This document shows, in pieces, positions 1-8,755 of a DNA stretch of 64,000 bases. Within the stretch, counting starts at the first letter, position 1. Each line of letters begins with the position of its first letter. This DNA comes from Ferdinandcohnia salidurans (GTDB lineage: Bacteria; Bacillota; Bacilli; Bacillales; Bacillaceae_L), in NCBI RefSeq assembly GCF_042680725.1, contig NZ_JBHUEK010000018.1:248001-312000 (forward strand), in the 5' to 3' direction. The notes under the pieces are model-generated. The model did no database searches and had not been told where the DNA came from. It saw only the letters and a program-made list of their open reading frames with translations. The position numbers were made by a program, and so were the translations under genes.

Positions 1-399
1 CTCCTCAAAAAAATAATGAAGAATTCTTCCGTCACGTAGTGTTTCGAGTTCCTGTTGGATAATCTTTTTACTAACATCAAAACCAGGGTTAAGAACCCAC
101 GGGGTATCTGGTTCAATTAGCTTTAGTAGCATACTTGTTGAGATTTTTACATATTTATAGTTTCCCTTATAGATGGAGTTGAATTTCTCAACACTTGAAT
201 ACACAGGGAGAACAAGCTCATTATTCATTTCTATATACTTTAAATTCAGAATCGGCTCTCCATTTGAGCTGGAGGAAACAGTGCCGATTGCAACCACCTC
301 TAAATCCAGAAAAGCTTTATAAAAGTGGTAGCGCTTCTCAGGATGATTTATGGCATCTGACAGAATAGAATCAAATGGGTCAATTGTTTGTTTTTTCAT
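1..399 (-). CDS. SseB-like protein, 3' end beyond window (partial)
   Basis: An open frame of 133 codons runs from an ATG at 399 to the left edge without a stop, so the C-terminal part is missing. The visible protein has the look of the SseB N-terminal domain: an early segment ending in HPEKRYHFYKAF, a middle strand-rich part, and later a PWVLNPGFDVSK segment like the 'NPG' motif of that family. SseB proteins are small cytoplasmic proteins of poorly defined role, first linked to serine sensitivity in E. coli. This entry rests on motif resemblance only. No strong ribosome site lies close to the ATG; a GGAG is about 16 bases upstream. A minus-strand TATAAT lies at 439-444. Confidence 0.6.
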   Translation of the reverse strand, partial: MKKQTIDPFDSILSDAINHPEKRYHFYKAFLDLEVVAIGTVSSSSNGEPILNLKYIEMNNELVLPVYSSVEKFNSIYKGNYKYVKISTSMLLKLIEPDTPWVLNPGFDVSKKIIQQELETLRDGRILHYFFEE

Positions 400-555
400 T
401 TTTTTTACATGCACGCTCCAATTTTGGATTATGGTAATATTATACAATCAAAGAGTAAGTGAAAGTAGGTAATAAAGTACTAGGATAAATGGCATGATTT
501 TTATTGTGGAACTCCAATTTTTGTACCAAATCATCATTTAGCACACATTATTCTG

Positions 556-604
556 TTTCCGGTCATAAAATGTATAAAAGCAGGTCAATATAGAGACCGG
601 GAAA
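556..604 (+). other. Inverted repeat in front of ykuK
   Basis: Arms TTTCCGGTC (556-564) and GACCGGGAAA (595-604) flank about 30 bases and end 17 bases before the ykuK start. It could be a leader hairpin or an operator. The rest of 400-620 shows only AT-rich spacer. Confidence 0.3.
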
Positions 605-620
605 GTTGTGATATGAATTT

Positions 621-1157
621 ATGAAAAACAATTCAAACAATCACTTCTTATTTAAAAATCTATTAGAAAAGCGGATGTCATTTGAGCGGGTTTTTGAGCA
701 TATTACTGAGTTCATGCGCTCCCAACCTACTGGGAAGTTCAGGCTCATTATTGGGACAGATTCTCAAGTGCACCCAAGACAAACTACCTTTATAACAGGT
801 GTTGTCATACTTAATGAAGGAAAAGGTGTGTGGGCATGTATTCGAAAAGTGGTTGTTCCGAGGAGAATGGAACATTTGCATGAGCGAATTTCCTATGAAT
901 TATCATTATCAGAGGAAGTTGTTTCATTGTTTACCGAAGAGAAGAAAAATCAACTCATCGATATTGTGCTCCCGCATATTTATGATGGTGCCTCTTTTAC
1001 AATGGAGGGGCACATTGACATCGGGGCAGGGAAGAGAAACAAAACACGTGAATTTGTGAAAGAAATGGTGACACGAATGGAAGCAATTGGTGTGGAACCG
1101 AAAATAAAACCAAATGCATTCGTGGCCTCATGCTACGCGAACCGTTATACCAAATAG
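621..1157 (+). CDS. ykuK: YkuK family ribonuclease H-like protein
   Basis: This 178-residue protein resembles B. subtilis YkuK (DUF458), a family with a ribonuclease H-like fold and no firmly assigned function. The recognisable parts are LIIGTDSQVHP near residues 43-53, where an acidic residue follows a glycine as in RNase H folds, the central RISYELSLSEEVV helix, and the C-terminal KIKPNAFVASCYANRYTK end typical of the family. The length matches family members. The start at 621 is the first ATG of the frame; the ribosome site is weak (GGGAAAG about 15 bases upstream). The gene stands alone and ends at a strong hairpin. The name is by family resemblance. Confidence 0.8.
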   Translation: MKNNSNNHFLFKNLLEKRMSFERVFEHITEFMRSQPTGKFRLIIGTDSQVHPRQTTFITGVVILNEGKGVWACIRKVVVPRRMEHLHERISYELSLSEEVVSLFTEEKKNQLIDIVLPHIYDGASFTMEGHIDIGAGKRNKTREFVKEMVTRMEAIGVEPKIKPNAFVASCYANRYTK

Positions 1158-1197
1158 AGTGTTAGAGTTGGAGTTTCACCTAACACGGGTAAAACGG

Positions 1198-1268
1198 AAT
1201 CGGTGCCTGGCCCCCAGTGAGTATCGTGATCTTGCAACCTCGCTGGGAATCAGGCACCGATTTTTTAT
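1198..1268 (+). terminator. Terminator after ykuK with nested stem
   Basis: Arms AATCGGTGCCTG (1198-1209) and CAGGCACCGATT (1251-1262) are perfectly complementary and run into TTTTTT. Inside, CCCAGTGAG and CTCGCTGGG form a second stem with one G-T pair, giving a two-tier hairpin. GGTGCC-type hairpins of this kind are common terminators in bacilli. Confidence 0.75.
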
Positions 1269-1289
1269 GTGGATTCAGCAGAGTTGGAG

Positions 1290-2245
1290 AATATGCGAGA
1301 TGAAGGGGAAAAGTGTTTTAGAATATTGCACGATATCCTCTTAATAAGTGGGATGAAGGGGAAAAGGGACCTGAATTTTGAAATGAATCCTCTTCATAGT
1401 TGGGATGAAGGGGAAAGGGAGACAGAATCTTGAGTTGAATCCTCTTCATAAGCGGGATGAAGAGGAAAAGGATCCAGAATTTAGAGTTGAATCCTCTTCA
1501 TAAGCTGGATGAAGAGGAAAAGGAACCAGAATTTTGAGTTAAATCCTCTTCATAGGCGGGATGAAGAGGAAAGGGAGACAGAATCTTGAGTTGAATCCTC
1601 TTCATAGACGGTATGAAGAGGAAAAGTGATCTGATATTTGAGTTGAATCCTCTTCATAAGCTGGATGAAGAGGAAAAGGAATCAGAATTTTGAGTTAAAT
1701 CCTCTTCGTAAGCTTGTGAAGTCCCGAACGCGTCGGCGTCCAACGTCCAAAGTCCTTCATAAGCAGTATGAAGTCCCGAACGCGTCGGCGTCCATCGCCC
1801 AAAGTCCTTCATAAGCCGGATGAAGTCCCGAACGCATCGGCGTCAGTCGCCCAAAGTCCTTCATAAGCGTATGAAGTCCCGAACACATCGGCTTCCATCG
1901 CGCAAAGTCTTTCATAAGCCCGATGAAGTCCCGAACGCCAGGGCGTCCAACGTCCAAAGTCCTTCATAAGCAGTATGAAGTCCCGAACGGGTCGACGTCC
2001 AACGCGCAAAGTCCTTCATGAGCTTGATGAAGTCCCGAACGTCTCGGCCGTCGTCTCCCAAAGTCCTTCATAAGCCGGATGAAGTCCCGACCGCGTCGGC
2101 AGCCATCGCGCAAAGTCCTTCATAGGCGGTATGAAGACCCGAACGCATCGGCAGCCATCTCTCAAAGTCCTTCACCAACCAAATGAAGTCCCGAACCCCT
2201 CGACAGTCCCCACCCAAAGTCCTTCATAAACCAAATGAATCTCCC
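1290..2245. repeat. 52-bp period hairpin repeat array 1 (about 18 units)
   Basis: Units of 52 bp follow one another between the convergent ykuK and yvbH genes. Each carries an inverted repeat around a 6-7 base loop. From about 1300 to 1700 the hairpin is CCTCTTCAT/ATGAAGAGG. From about 1700 to 2245 it is AGTCCTTCAT/ATGAAGTCC followed by a GC-richer linker beginning CGAACGCGTCGG. Minus-strand open frames across it are by-products of the periodicity. The same family recurs near 21.1-21.5 and 61.6-62.2 kb. Confidence 0.85.
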
Positions 2246-2306
2246 AAAAAAGCGATAGAATCTAGAAAAGGTCTTTCATCGCTGCCTTAGCCAAAATCAC
2301 ATAAAC

Positions 2307-2346
2307 AAAGACGGCATCAGAATAATTCTGGACGCCGTCTTTTCTA
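2307..2346 (-). terminator. Terminator for yvbH
   Basis: AAAGACGGC (2307-2315) pairs with GCCGTCTTT (2334-2342) directly after the yvbH stop. T-rich sequence follows on both strands, so it may act in both directions. Confidence 0.65.
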
Positions 2347-2961
2347 TTAGTTATTTATATACTTTTCAAAAACCTCACCAAAGTCTTTCCTGAGGTACTG
2401 ATCACGAGCGGATGATAGCCAAGAAAAGCCATATTCGGTTAGTTGCTTGTATTCCTCGGCTAGCTGGATTTCTGCTGGTCGGGAATTGTGCAATACTGTT
2501 ACCGCTTTGTCCAAGCTATTAATCGCCATATCATACATAATGTTATTTTCATGAATGACTTCGGAAATATAAACGAGTGCTTTATATAAATCATTTAATT
2601 TATCAATCTGTCTTTTATCCACATCAATACTAAACGCTTGATTACCTAAGTTGAATTTAATTTCGATATCTAAGTCGACTCTACCAGCCGTTTCGAGAAA
2701 AACATTCGTAATTTTATGTTGTGAGTACGGATAGCGTTTTAGCATCCTTTTCGAAGAAACGGCATTGGCACCGTCAACATGGATGAAAGCGATGTTTGTG
2801 AAGCAATACTCATCGGCTTTTGTCTTAATTAAGAAGTAAATCTTCTCATTATCCTCATGTCTAATATAATCATCTGCGTCTGTTTTATCATAATCCTCAG
2901 GGCCAATAATTTTTCCGATATCCGATAAACCTAAAGCATCGGCTGCGAATTTTTTTAACAT
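2347..2961 (-). CDS. yvbH: YvbH-like PH domain protein
   Basis: A 204-residue soluble protein matching the architecture of B. subtilis YvbH: an N-terminal bacterial PH domain (about residues 1-125) with alternating beta strands such as IYFLIKTKADEYCFTNIAFIHVDG and the segment SSKRMLKRYPYS, then a helical C-terminal extension that in the family mediates oligomerisation. No signal peptide or membrane segment is seen. Its function is unknown. The ATG at 2961 is followed by MLKKF as in relatives, and GGAGGG lies about 7 bases upstream. It is a single gene ending at a hairpin. Confidence 0.8.
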   Translation of the reverse strand: MLKKFAADALGLSDIGKIIGPEDYDKTDADDYIRHEDNEKIYFLIKTKADEYCFTNIAFIHVDGANAVSSKRMLKRYPYSQHKITNVFLETAGRVDLDIEIKFNLGNQAFSIDVDKRQIDKLNDLYKALVYISEVIHENNIMYDMAINSLDKAVTVLHNSRPAEIQLAEEYKQLTEYGFSWLSSARDQYLRKDFGEVFEKYINN

Positions 2962-3045
2962 GTAAACATCCCCTCCATACGAAAACTTTTGACTCCAACC
3001 TCATTATATCGCGTTTGAGGAAGGAGTATAACCCTAAGTTTCTAA

Positions 3046-3165
3046 AAAATGGTACTCGAAATATATAAAGACAACAAAGCACTTGATGACCCTAGTGCCT
3101 ATAAACTTCAATAGGAGTCCCTACTAGACATTCTTGAAAATATAAAATCTAAAGCTGTTAAATAA
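3046..3165 (+). pseudogene. Possible remnant of a small gene, interrupted by TAG
   Basis: In one frame an ATG at 3049 opens a short reading of 21 codons, then a TAG at 3112, then 16 further codons to TAA at 3163. The two pieces (starting MVLEIYKDNKALDD and ESLLDILENIKS) look like ordinary soluble protein, which is why it is listed. No homologue is recognised and the AAGGAG upstream is about 20 bases away, so chance is a real alternative. Confidence 0.25.
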
Positions 3166-3180
3166 AACTGACCAAAACCA

Positions 3181-3221
3181 GGTTGAGTTTCCACGACGAA
3201 TACTTGCCAAGAAACTCAACC
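3181..3221 (-). terminator. Terminator of the germination operon
   Basis: GGTTGAGTTTC (3181-3191) pairs perfectly with GAAACTCAACC (3211-3221). The upstream arm on the minus strand includes the stop codon of the last germination gene. T-rich stretches follow on both strands. Confidence 0.75.
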
Positions 3222-4319
3222 TTCCTTTTGCTTTTTAATAAACTGACGAATGACGCTTACGATGAATAGAAGAGGGATATAGACAAACAAGAAAGCTGTA
3301 CTACTTATGTGGACCATTTTTTGAATGAATTGCGTGTAATAAATGTCAGTGAGTTTGCTATTTACTAAAAAATACACAGCTAGTAAAAAAAGCAGAATAT
3401 AGGTTGGTTTTATCTTTGGCAGAGTAGTTTTAATAGCTCGAATCGCTGACCAAAGATATAAACAAATGACAGGCATGATGACCAAGAGCCAAGTAAAGAT
3501 AAAGATAAACTCAAAGCGCTCCAAAAACGGGAACTGTATAATTTTAATCATAGTTAATGTTGGCCATGTTAAGTGATGTATTTTTCCTTGTGCAAAGTAC
3601 ATAAAAGTGACAAGCGTTACTGCCGTATACAAGAGTGTGGTAAACAATAGAGCGAAATACCCCCATTTGCTTGCCTTTTTACCATTTTTAATGAAAGGAA
3701 AATAAACAAGAGCTGTTTCAAACCCTAAAAATAAAGGGACAGCTGTTTTTGCTGAGATAAAATGGTCTTTTAAACTATGATCGAAAAGTGGTTGAAGGTA
3801 TGAGACCTCCAAATAGTTAGCGATGTAAAGAAAGGGGATTAGCAAGAGAGCGGGTATCACAACACCCCAAAAAGCAACTCCAGTTATCACTCGAAATCCC
3901 CCTGAGACCAGATAAAAAATGAGGCAAGAAAGAAGAAGTGCGTACTCCCAACTAGCAATCCCATCGAAAACCCAGACTTGGAGGAGATCAATATAACCAT
4001 ATACAACCGATGCACCGGCTAGTGAAAAATAACATGCCAATAATAAATTTAAAGCCCCTCCCAGTTTCTTTCCCAAGAGGTCTTTATGAAAGGAAAGAAT
4101 ATCCCCTGCGGTAGACTTTTTTAAGATATAAAGCATCATCATAAATAACAGCTGAAAGCTTAAACCCAAAGCAAGTATGGATATCCATGCTTCACTACCA
4201 GCCCCCTTACTGACATTTCCTTGAAACCTTAATACAGTAATTCCTGTTTGAGAGCCATGTATTAAAAAGAACACAAAATAAGGAGAGACTTGTTTATTTT
4301 CGTTAATCTGACTGTTCAT
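3216..4319 (-). CDS. GerAB-type germinant receptor permease subunit
   Basis: This 367-residue integral membrane protein is the B subunit of a GerA-family spore germinant receptor. It belongs to the APC-type 'spore_permease' group and sits in the spore inner membrane. About ten hydrophobic segments cover residues 15-355. The N-terminal region with QVSPYFVFFLIHGSQTGITVL is the family's first membrane helix, where the B subunit is thought to bind germinant. It is the last gene of an A-C-B operon, 21 bases after the C subunit. That order is the one I recall for gerK of B. subtilis. The germinant cannot be told from sequence. Confidence 0.9.
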   Translation of the reverse strand: MNSQINENKQVSPYFVFFLIHGSQTGITVLRFQGNVSKGAGSEAWISILALGLSFQLLFMMMLYILKKSTAGDILSFHKDLLGKKLGGALNLLLACYFSLAGASVVYGYIDLLQVWVFDGIASWEYALLLSCLIFYLVSGGFRVITGVAFWGVVIPALLLIPFLYIANYLEVSYLQPLFDHSLKDHFISAKTAVPLFLGFETALVYFPFIKNGKKASKWGYFALLFTTLLYTAVTLVTFMYFAQGKIHHLTWPTLTMIKIIQFPFLERFEFIFIFTWLLVIMPVICLYLWSAIRAIKTTLPKIKPTYILLFLLAVYFLVNSKLTDIYYTQFIQKMVHISSTAFLFVYIPLLFIVSVIRQFIKKQKEG

Positions 4320-4340
4320 TATTGACCATCCTAGTCTAGC

Positions 4341-5429
4341 CTAGCCTTGAAGGCCAGAATGTATGATTTTTAACTGTATATCAACATTTATAGGTAAAGC
4401 AGGGTATTGTTCATAAAAGGATGTTTCATCCCAATCTCGATCCTGTGAACGAACAATATTACCAATTCCGAGCGGATCAACACCTTTTTCTTTGAACGTA
4501 TTTAATAGTTCCTCGATATCCTTTTTTAGATCTTTTTTAATTAATCCTTTTATAGTTTCAAGATCATGTGGATTTTCTAGGTTAAAACGGTCTGGATGAT
4601 GTGTAACTGTCCATATGAGCTTTAACGAAAGATTTAATTTCTGCTCATCTTTTACCCAATCCCACTTCCTTTTATTTCGAAATGCTTGAATCAGAAGGAC
4701 TTCTGTTCGATCCTCCCCGTCAAGGATAATTTCATATATGGCTTGTGTCCGATAGTTTTCTAATGTCGAGAAAATAAAGGTTTCTTTCTCATTCAAGTGA
4801 AGTTTGAGTTTATCATCTTTAAAAATCCCAACTCTTTCGACCTGTATCTTATCGTTTTCGTCAATGGTTATCATCGGTACATACGGATCCATACCTTCAC
4901 CATAGAAATGGTTTAAAAAAACATGCAGGTTCATCTTTGGGAGTTGTTGTCCCGTCATATTTTGTTTGATTTGGTCGGCTAGCGTCAGGTCCCCTTTTTT
5001 TAGGGAGTTAAGGGTTTCCTTAGCACTGTTGGAAGAAACGGCAATCTGTATATGGGTCGCAATTTCTGGTGTCAAAAGAAGCCGCTCTACTACATCGTTA
5101 ACACCAGTTTTTGCAAATTCATTTCCAAATACTAAAACCCTTATTTTTGATAAAGCAACTGGGGTACTCGTATGTGTTGACATTTTAGGTCTTAATAGTG
5201 CAACTGCATCTGTTGTCTCTTCTAAATATTGGCTTTTATCACTCCCCTTGCTTTTGGTATATTCGGGGAACAAGGCAGATCCGATCACATTCCCGTTATC
5301 GTCTAAATCAAAACCAAACACATGTATGATGCTCAACTTATCGACAATCTTAGTTCTTGCACATCCAACTAGGCTTACGAAACATATGAATACAATGATA
5401 ACTATATTAACCTTTCTCCATTTACCCAT
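4341..5429 (-). CDS. Ger(x)C germinant receptor lipoprotein
   Basis: This 362-residue lipoprotein is the C subunit of the germinant receptor. Residues 1-22 form a signal peptide with a long hydrophobic core, and LVGC gives a lipobox with lipidated Cys23. The mature part has the Ger(x)C pattern: DKLSIIHVFGFDLDDNG at the start, then a region rich in charged residues and a C-terminal domain ending QLKIIHSG. The length is within the family's usual 350-400 residues. It lies between the A and B genes in one operon, and spacing on both sides is under 30 bases. Confidence 0.9.
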   Translation of the reverse strand: MGKWRKVNIVIIVFICFVSLVGCARTKIVDKLSIIHVFGFDLDDNGNVIGSALFPEYTKSKGSDKSQYLEETTDAVALLRPKMSTHTSTPVALSKIRVLVFGNEFAKTGVNDVVERLLLTPEIATHIQIAVSSNSAKETLNSLKKGDLTLADQIKQNMTGQQLPKMNLHVFLNHFYGEGMDPYVPMITIDENDKIQVERVGIFKDDKLKLHLNEKETFIFSTLENYRTQAIYEIILDGEDRTEVLLIQAFRNKRKWDWVKDEQKLNLSLKLIWTVTHHPDRFNLENPHDLETIKGLIKKDLKKDIEELLNTFKEKGVDPLGIGNIVRSQDRDWDETSFYEQYPALPINVDIQLKIIHSGLQG

Positions 5430-5458
5430 ATAATCTCCGCTTTCTATTTAAGAAAATT

Positions 5459-7000
5459 TTAGTCTGAGTTCAGTCCATCTTCTGAATCTTGAGGTGAAGA
5501 TGGTGCATATCGTCTGTCACTTAAAGGTCTAAAGAAAGATGGACGCTTGTTTAGATTTGCGAAATTCGGCCTTATGAAGGAGCTAAGTGCCCACCCTTTT
5601 CGGTAGGGATAAAGCGGAATCATATAAGGAACTCCTAATGATTTCAGTCGAGTCAAATGTCCGATTATTAAAAGAACTCCTACATAAATACCTAATCCAC
5701 CCCAAATAGCAGCAAGTATGATGAAGGGATATCTTAACATCCTAACAGCATTAGACATCTTATAAATAGGCGTTGTAAAAGAAGCTAAGGCCGCTAGTGC
5801 AACAATGATCAATAAAATATTACTAGTAAGTGCTGCTTCAACTGTTGCCTGTCCTATTACAATTCCTCCAACTATACCTAATGTCTGTCCAATTTTTGTG
5901 GGTAGACGTGCTCCTGCTTCCCTGAGTAAATCAATGGTCACTTCTAAGAATAGAACTTCAAGAACAGGAGGAAAGGGAACATTGGCTCTTGAATTAATGA
6001 GAGGACCAAGCAGATCCTTTGGTATAACCTCAAAGTGGAAAGTTAGTATCGCTACATAAAAGGAAGTTGCAAAGATAGAAAACAACATTCCAAAAATCCG
6101 AATTAATTTAAAAAAGGATGCAACCATAGATGGAAGATAAAAGTCCTCTGGGTTTGAAAAAAAGTCCATGAGATTCACCGGTCCTATTACAGCATAGGAG
6201 GATTTATCAGTAATCAGTACAATTTGTCCAAATAAAAGTGACCCAACTGTCCGATCTAATCTTTCTGTAGTTACAAATAAAGGAAATGGAGATGACGAAT
6301 GATCGGAAATCATTTGCTCCAACTGAGTATTGTCAAACACAGCATCTACATCAAGATCATTTATCCTTTGTTTTGCAGTCTTTACATACTCGGGATTCGT
6401 GACACCGTCTAAGTATGCAATGACAACCTTTGTCTGGGACCTTGTCCCAACTGTCATTTCTTCATATATAAGGTCTGGCGTATCAAGATGTTCTCTTAGC
6501 ATATGAAGATTTGTCCCAATATCTTCTATGAATCCTACCTTAGGCCCAATCACACTAAATTCATTTTGTGTATCATTTGTTTCCCGTTGGCCTAATCTTG
6601 ATTTTCCGATCCTAACTAGAACGAATTCATCCATTTGGTCTTTGAAATATATGGCAATTGCCCCTTGATGAAAGGCCTTCTCAATTTCCTTAGAATCCTT
6701 TGAAATTATTATTTCCTCGATAGGGATAAGATTTTTAATATCAGATAGTTTTTCTATGTCTTTAATATTTTCTTTTAAACTTGGTAATAAAGACTCTTGA
6801 AGAATCAGGGTATCTATTAACGTTTTATAAAAACTTAATAGGATGTTATCATTTTTCTCACTAGGGGTGATTGTTGTAAAATCACTCGATTTTTTTGCCT
6901 TTTCAAATACCTCTTCAATTGTTTTTTCCGCTGTTTCATAACTTTTAACAGTCTTTTGGATATCCTTCTTTTTCCAAAACATACCTCCACCTAACCCCAT
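5459..7000 (-). CDS. GerAA-type germinant receptor subunit A
   Basis: The first gene of the receptor operon encodes 513 residues. A hydrophilic N-terminal half (to about residue 290) carries family features such as DQMDEFVLVRIGKSRLGQRE, GPKVGFIEDIGTNLHMLR and YLDGVTNPEYV. Five or so membrane segments follow, with NVPFPPVLEVLFLEV and REAGARLPTKIGQTLGIVGGIVIGQ, the GerA signature, between them. The start is uncertain. ATG at 7000 has no good ribosome site. An ATG at 6982 (MFWKKKD) has GGTGGAGGT abutting it, and many relatives begin with MFW. A sigma-G-like promoter lies just upstream, consistent with forespore expression. Confidence 0.9.
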   Translation of the reverse strand: MGLGGGMFWKKKDIQKTVKSYETAEKTIEEVFEKAKKSSDFTTITPSEKNDNILLSFYKTLIDTLILQESLLPSLKENIKDIEKLSDIKNLIPIEEIIISKDSKEIEKAFHQGAIAIYFKDQMDEFVLVRIGKSRLGQRETNDTQNEFSVIGPKVGFIEDIGTNLHMLREHLDTPDLIYEEMTVGTRSQTKVVIAYLDGVTNPEYVKTAKQRINDLDVDAVFDNTQLEQMISDHSSSPFPLFVTTERLDRTVGSLLFGQIVLITDKSSYAVIGPVNLMDFFSNPEDFYLPSMVASFFKLIRIFGMLFSIFATSFYVAILTFHFEVIPKDLLGPLINSRANVPFPPVLEVLFLEVTIDLLREAGARLPTKIGQTLGIVGGIVIGQATVEAALTSNILLIIVALAALASFTTPIYKMSNAVRMLRYPFIILAAIWGGLGIYVGVLLIIGHLTRLKSLGVPYMIPLYPYRKGWALSSFIRPNFANLNKRPSFFRPLSDRRYAPSSPQDSEDGLNSD

Positions 7001-7023
7001 CCAAAGTTGCGAAATCTTTCAGT

Positions 7024-7054
7024 TAGTATTTAACGACAAAGAAGGAAATATTCG
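7024..7054 (-). promoter_or_regulatory. Sigma-G-like promoter of the germination operon
   Basis: On the minus strand CGAATA (7049-7054) and AATACTA (7024-7030) are 18 bases apart. They fit the forespore sigma-G pattern (GAATA near -35, CATACTA-like -10). The predicted start of transcription falls about 15-20 bases before the ATG at 7000. Confidence 0.6.
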
Positions 7055-7156
7055 CCTTTTGCTGAGGACTTTCACAAAAGGTATCTATTTACATTTTTGA
7101 TATTTCGAATCAGGTTCGGGAAGATTACCTCTTATACCAGTTTGTTTTTTTATTAA

Positions 7157-7978
7157 GTGGAACAAGTGGATGGGGGCAGGCCTATATATCATGATCAATT
7201 ACACGAATGATAATACGGCAAGACGTTATATAGCCAATGTCAGTATGTTTGGTACATCTATCATTCATTTGAGAACCCATATATTATTGGATGGTGGTCT
7301 GCAGCTTTTCCGGGGTTTGGCCATTTGCTATTAGACAAATATCACCGGGGATATCTGCTAATCATTTGGGAAGTTATTGTAAATATAAATGCTAACGTAA
7401 ATCTTGCAATGATTCACTCATTTCATGGCAACATAGAGATGGCCAAGAACGTATTGGACACGAGATGGCTTATTATGTACATCCCTGTCTATATATTTTC
7501 GATTTGGGACAGCTACCGATCAACAATTGATCTTAATAAGATGTATATACTTGCTGACCATGAAAACCATCGATTAAACACTTTTAGCATGGGTGCTGCT
7601 GGTATGAACTATTTGGATAAAAGAAATCCAATTTTGACCATTATATGGTCATTGTTCATTCCGGGGCTGGGACACCTCTATAATCATAAGACGATTACGG
7701 CTTTCTTTCTCATCATTTGCTGTGTAGTGTTTTTCTACTTCTCACATGCTCTAGAGGCTGTCTCTCTATTGTTTTTAGGAAATTTAGGCGAAGCTACAGA
7801 AGTTTTGGATCCAGAGTGGTTCTTGTTTTTGCCGTCAGTTTTTGGTTTTGCTATTTATGATTCTTACATTAATACAGTTGAAAATAACAAGCTATTTGAA
7901 CGGGACCAACGTAATTACTTAAGGGGAAATTACCAGTCAAGCCAATTTCAAATTCTAAAGGGACAAAAAGTGAAGTGA
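7157..7978 (+). pseudogene. Membrane protein with two-copy internal repeat, 5' end broken by tandem stops
   Basis: The frame that ends at 7978 encodes two tandem copies of one membrane module. Copy 1 begins NPYIIGWWSAAFPGFGHLLL and ends IWDSYRSTIDLNK. Copy 2 begins NPILTIIWSLFIPGLGHLYN and ends IYDSYINTVENNK. Copy 1 extends upstream of the only usable start codon, a TTG at 7325 without a ribosome site, which would cut the module in half. Reading back, the frame stays protein-like to 7214, where TGA TAA (7208-7213) interrupt it. A GTG-led stretch beginning VEQVDGGRPIYHD lies before the stops in the same frame. The gene is therefore probably inactivated at its 5' end, or mis-sequenced there. 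Function unknown. Confidence 0.6.
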
Positions 7979-7985
7979 TTAATGT

Positions 7986-8453
7986 ATGCAGGTATTTGCA
8001 ACGTTTGAAAGTAATGATTATGTGGAAATAGCCATTGCGGAGATAGAAAAAAAGGGGATAAAGAGCGAAAATATTTTTGCAGTTCCGCTTGATAATCGAA
8101 CTGAAGACGTGAGACTATTTGATACTTTATATCGATCAGATGGCACTACTCTTATTGATATTGGGGCTGCACTTGCTACGGCATTTGCTGTAATTGGAGC
8201 AAGCCTCGGATTTAACCTGACATGGGGGCCAATCTATTGGGGATTAATTGGTGCAGCACTTGGATTCATTATCGGTTTTGCGATTAGATTATCTGTGGAG
8301 CTTGTATATAAAAAGAAAAAGAGGTCACAAAAAGGTAAAATTGCTGAAATCATTCTAATCATCGATTGTGAAGAATCACAAGCAAAGCAAGTTGAACTTA
8401 TCCTCTGGGACCATCTTGCATTGGGAGTCGCAAAAGTTAAAGTTAATCCATAA
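7986..8453 (+). CDS. Small membrane protein of unknown function
   Basis: A 155-residue protein that starts seven bases after the broken gene and was probably co-transcribed with it. Residues 1-45 look like a small alpha-beta domain (QVFATFESNDYVEIAIAEIEKKG), followed by two glycine-rich membrane helices at about 57-77 and 82-104, a basic KKKKR segment and a short C-terminal domain (IAEIILIIDCEESQAKQVELIL). The arrangement recalls small bacilli stress-type membrane proteins with split soluble domains, but I do not recognise the family. Start choice: ATG at 7986; an ATG at 7982 lies in another frame. Confidence 0.65.
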   Translation: MQVFATFESNDYVEIAIAEIEKKGIKSENIFAVPLDNRTEDVRLFDTLYRSDGTTLIDIGAALATAFAVIGASLGFNLTWGPIYWGLIGAALGFIIGFAIRLSVELVYKKKKRSQKGKIAEIILIIDCEESQAKQVELILWDHLALGVAKVKVNP

Positions 8454-8472
8454 ATGCCACTTTATAAACGAA

Positions 8473-8531
8473 AACCTGTCCTTTTGAAGAACAGGTTATT
8501 TTGCTTTTGAAAAGAAAGCCAGAGGCTTTTT
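8473..8531 (+). terminator. Two successive hairpins between the membrane gene and rlmCD
   Basis: AACCTGT (8473-8479) pairs with ACAGGTT (8491-8497) and is followed by ATTTTGCTTTT. A second hairpin, AAAGCC-AGA-GGCTTT (8515-8529), runs into TT. Both read as terminators on the plus strand. Confidence 0.6.
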
Positions 8532-8650
8532 GGCTATTTTTAATAGGAGGGTTCTTCCTTTTGAAAATGCATATTTGGTAGAATGTTAATACTTTCTAGG
8601 GTGTTAGGAATTCCAAATTTGTGCGCTGTGCTTTATACTTGGTTAGTATG

Positions 8651-8680
8651 TTGTAAAATAGGGTAGAAATGGACTATACT
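8651..8680 (+). promoter_or_regulatory. Sigma-A promoter for rlmCD
   Basis: TTGTAA (8651-8656) and TATACT (8675-8680) are 18 bases apart and precede the rlmCD ribosome site by about 60 bases. Confidence 0.5.
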
Positions 8681-8755
8681 TATATTCTTTGAAAATCGAT
8701 AAATAAACTTATTCTAATAATAGATAACTTGTTTTTACTGAGGGAGGAACATAGA

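Noticed and set aside
1757..2009. Minus-strand open frames across array 1
   Set aside because: Periodic translation of the hairpin repeat; no start signal.
1290..2245. CRISPR array
   Set aside because: The whole 52-bp unit repeats with gradual divergence. There are no unique spacers of constant length, and no cas genes are in the window.
4966..5433. Plus-strand 155-codon frame opposite the germination lipoprotein gene
   Set aside because: Shadow of the real minus-strand gene.
7325..7978. Intact gene starting at TTG 7325
   Set aside because: This start would cut the first of two duplicated modules in half and has no ribosome site.
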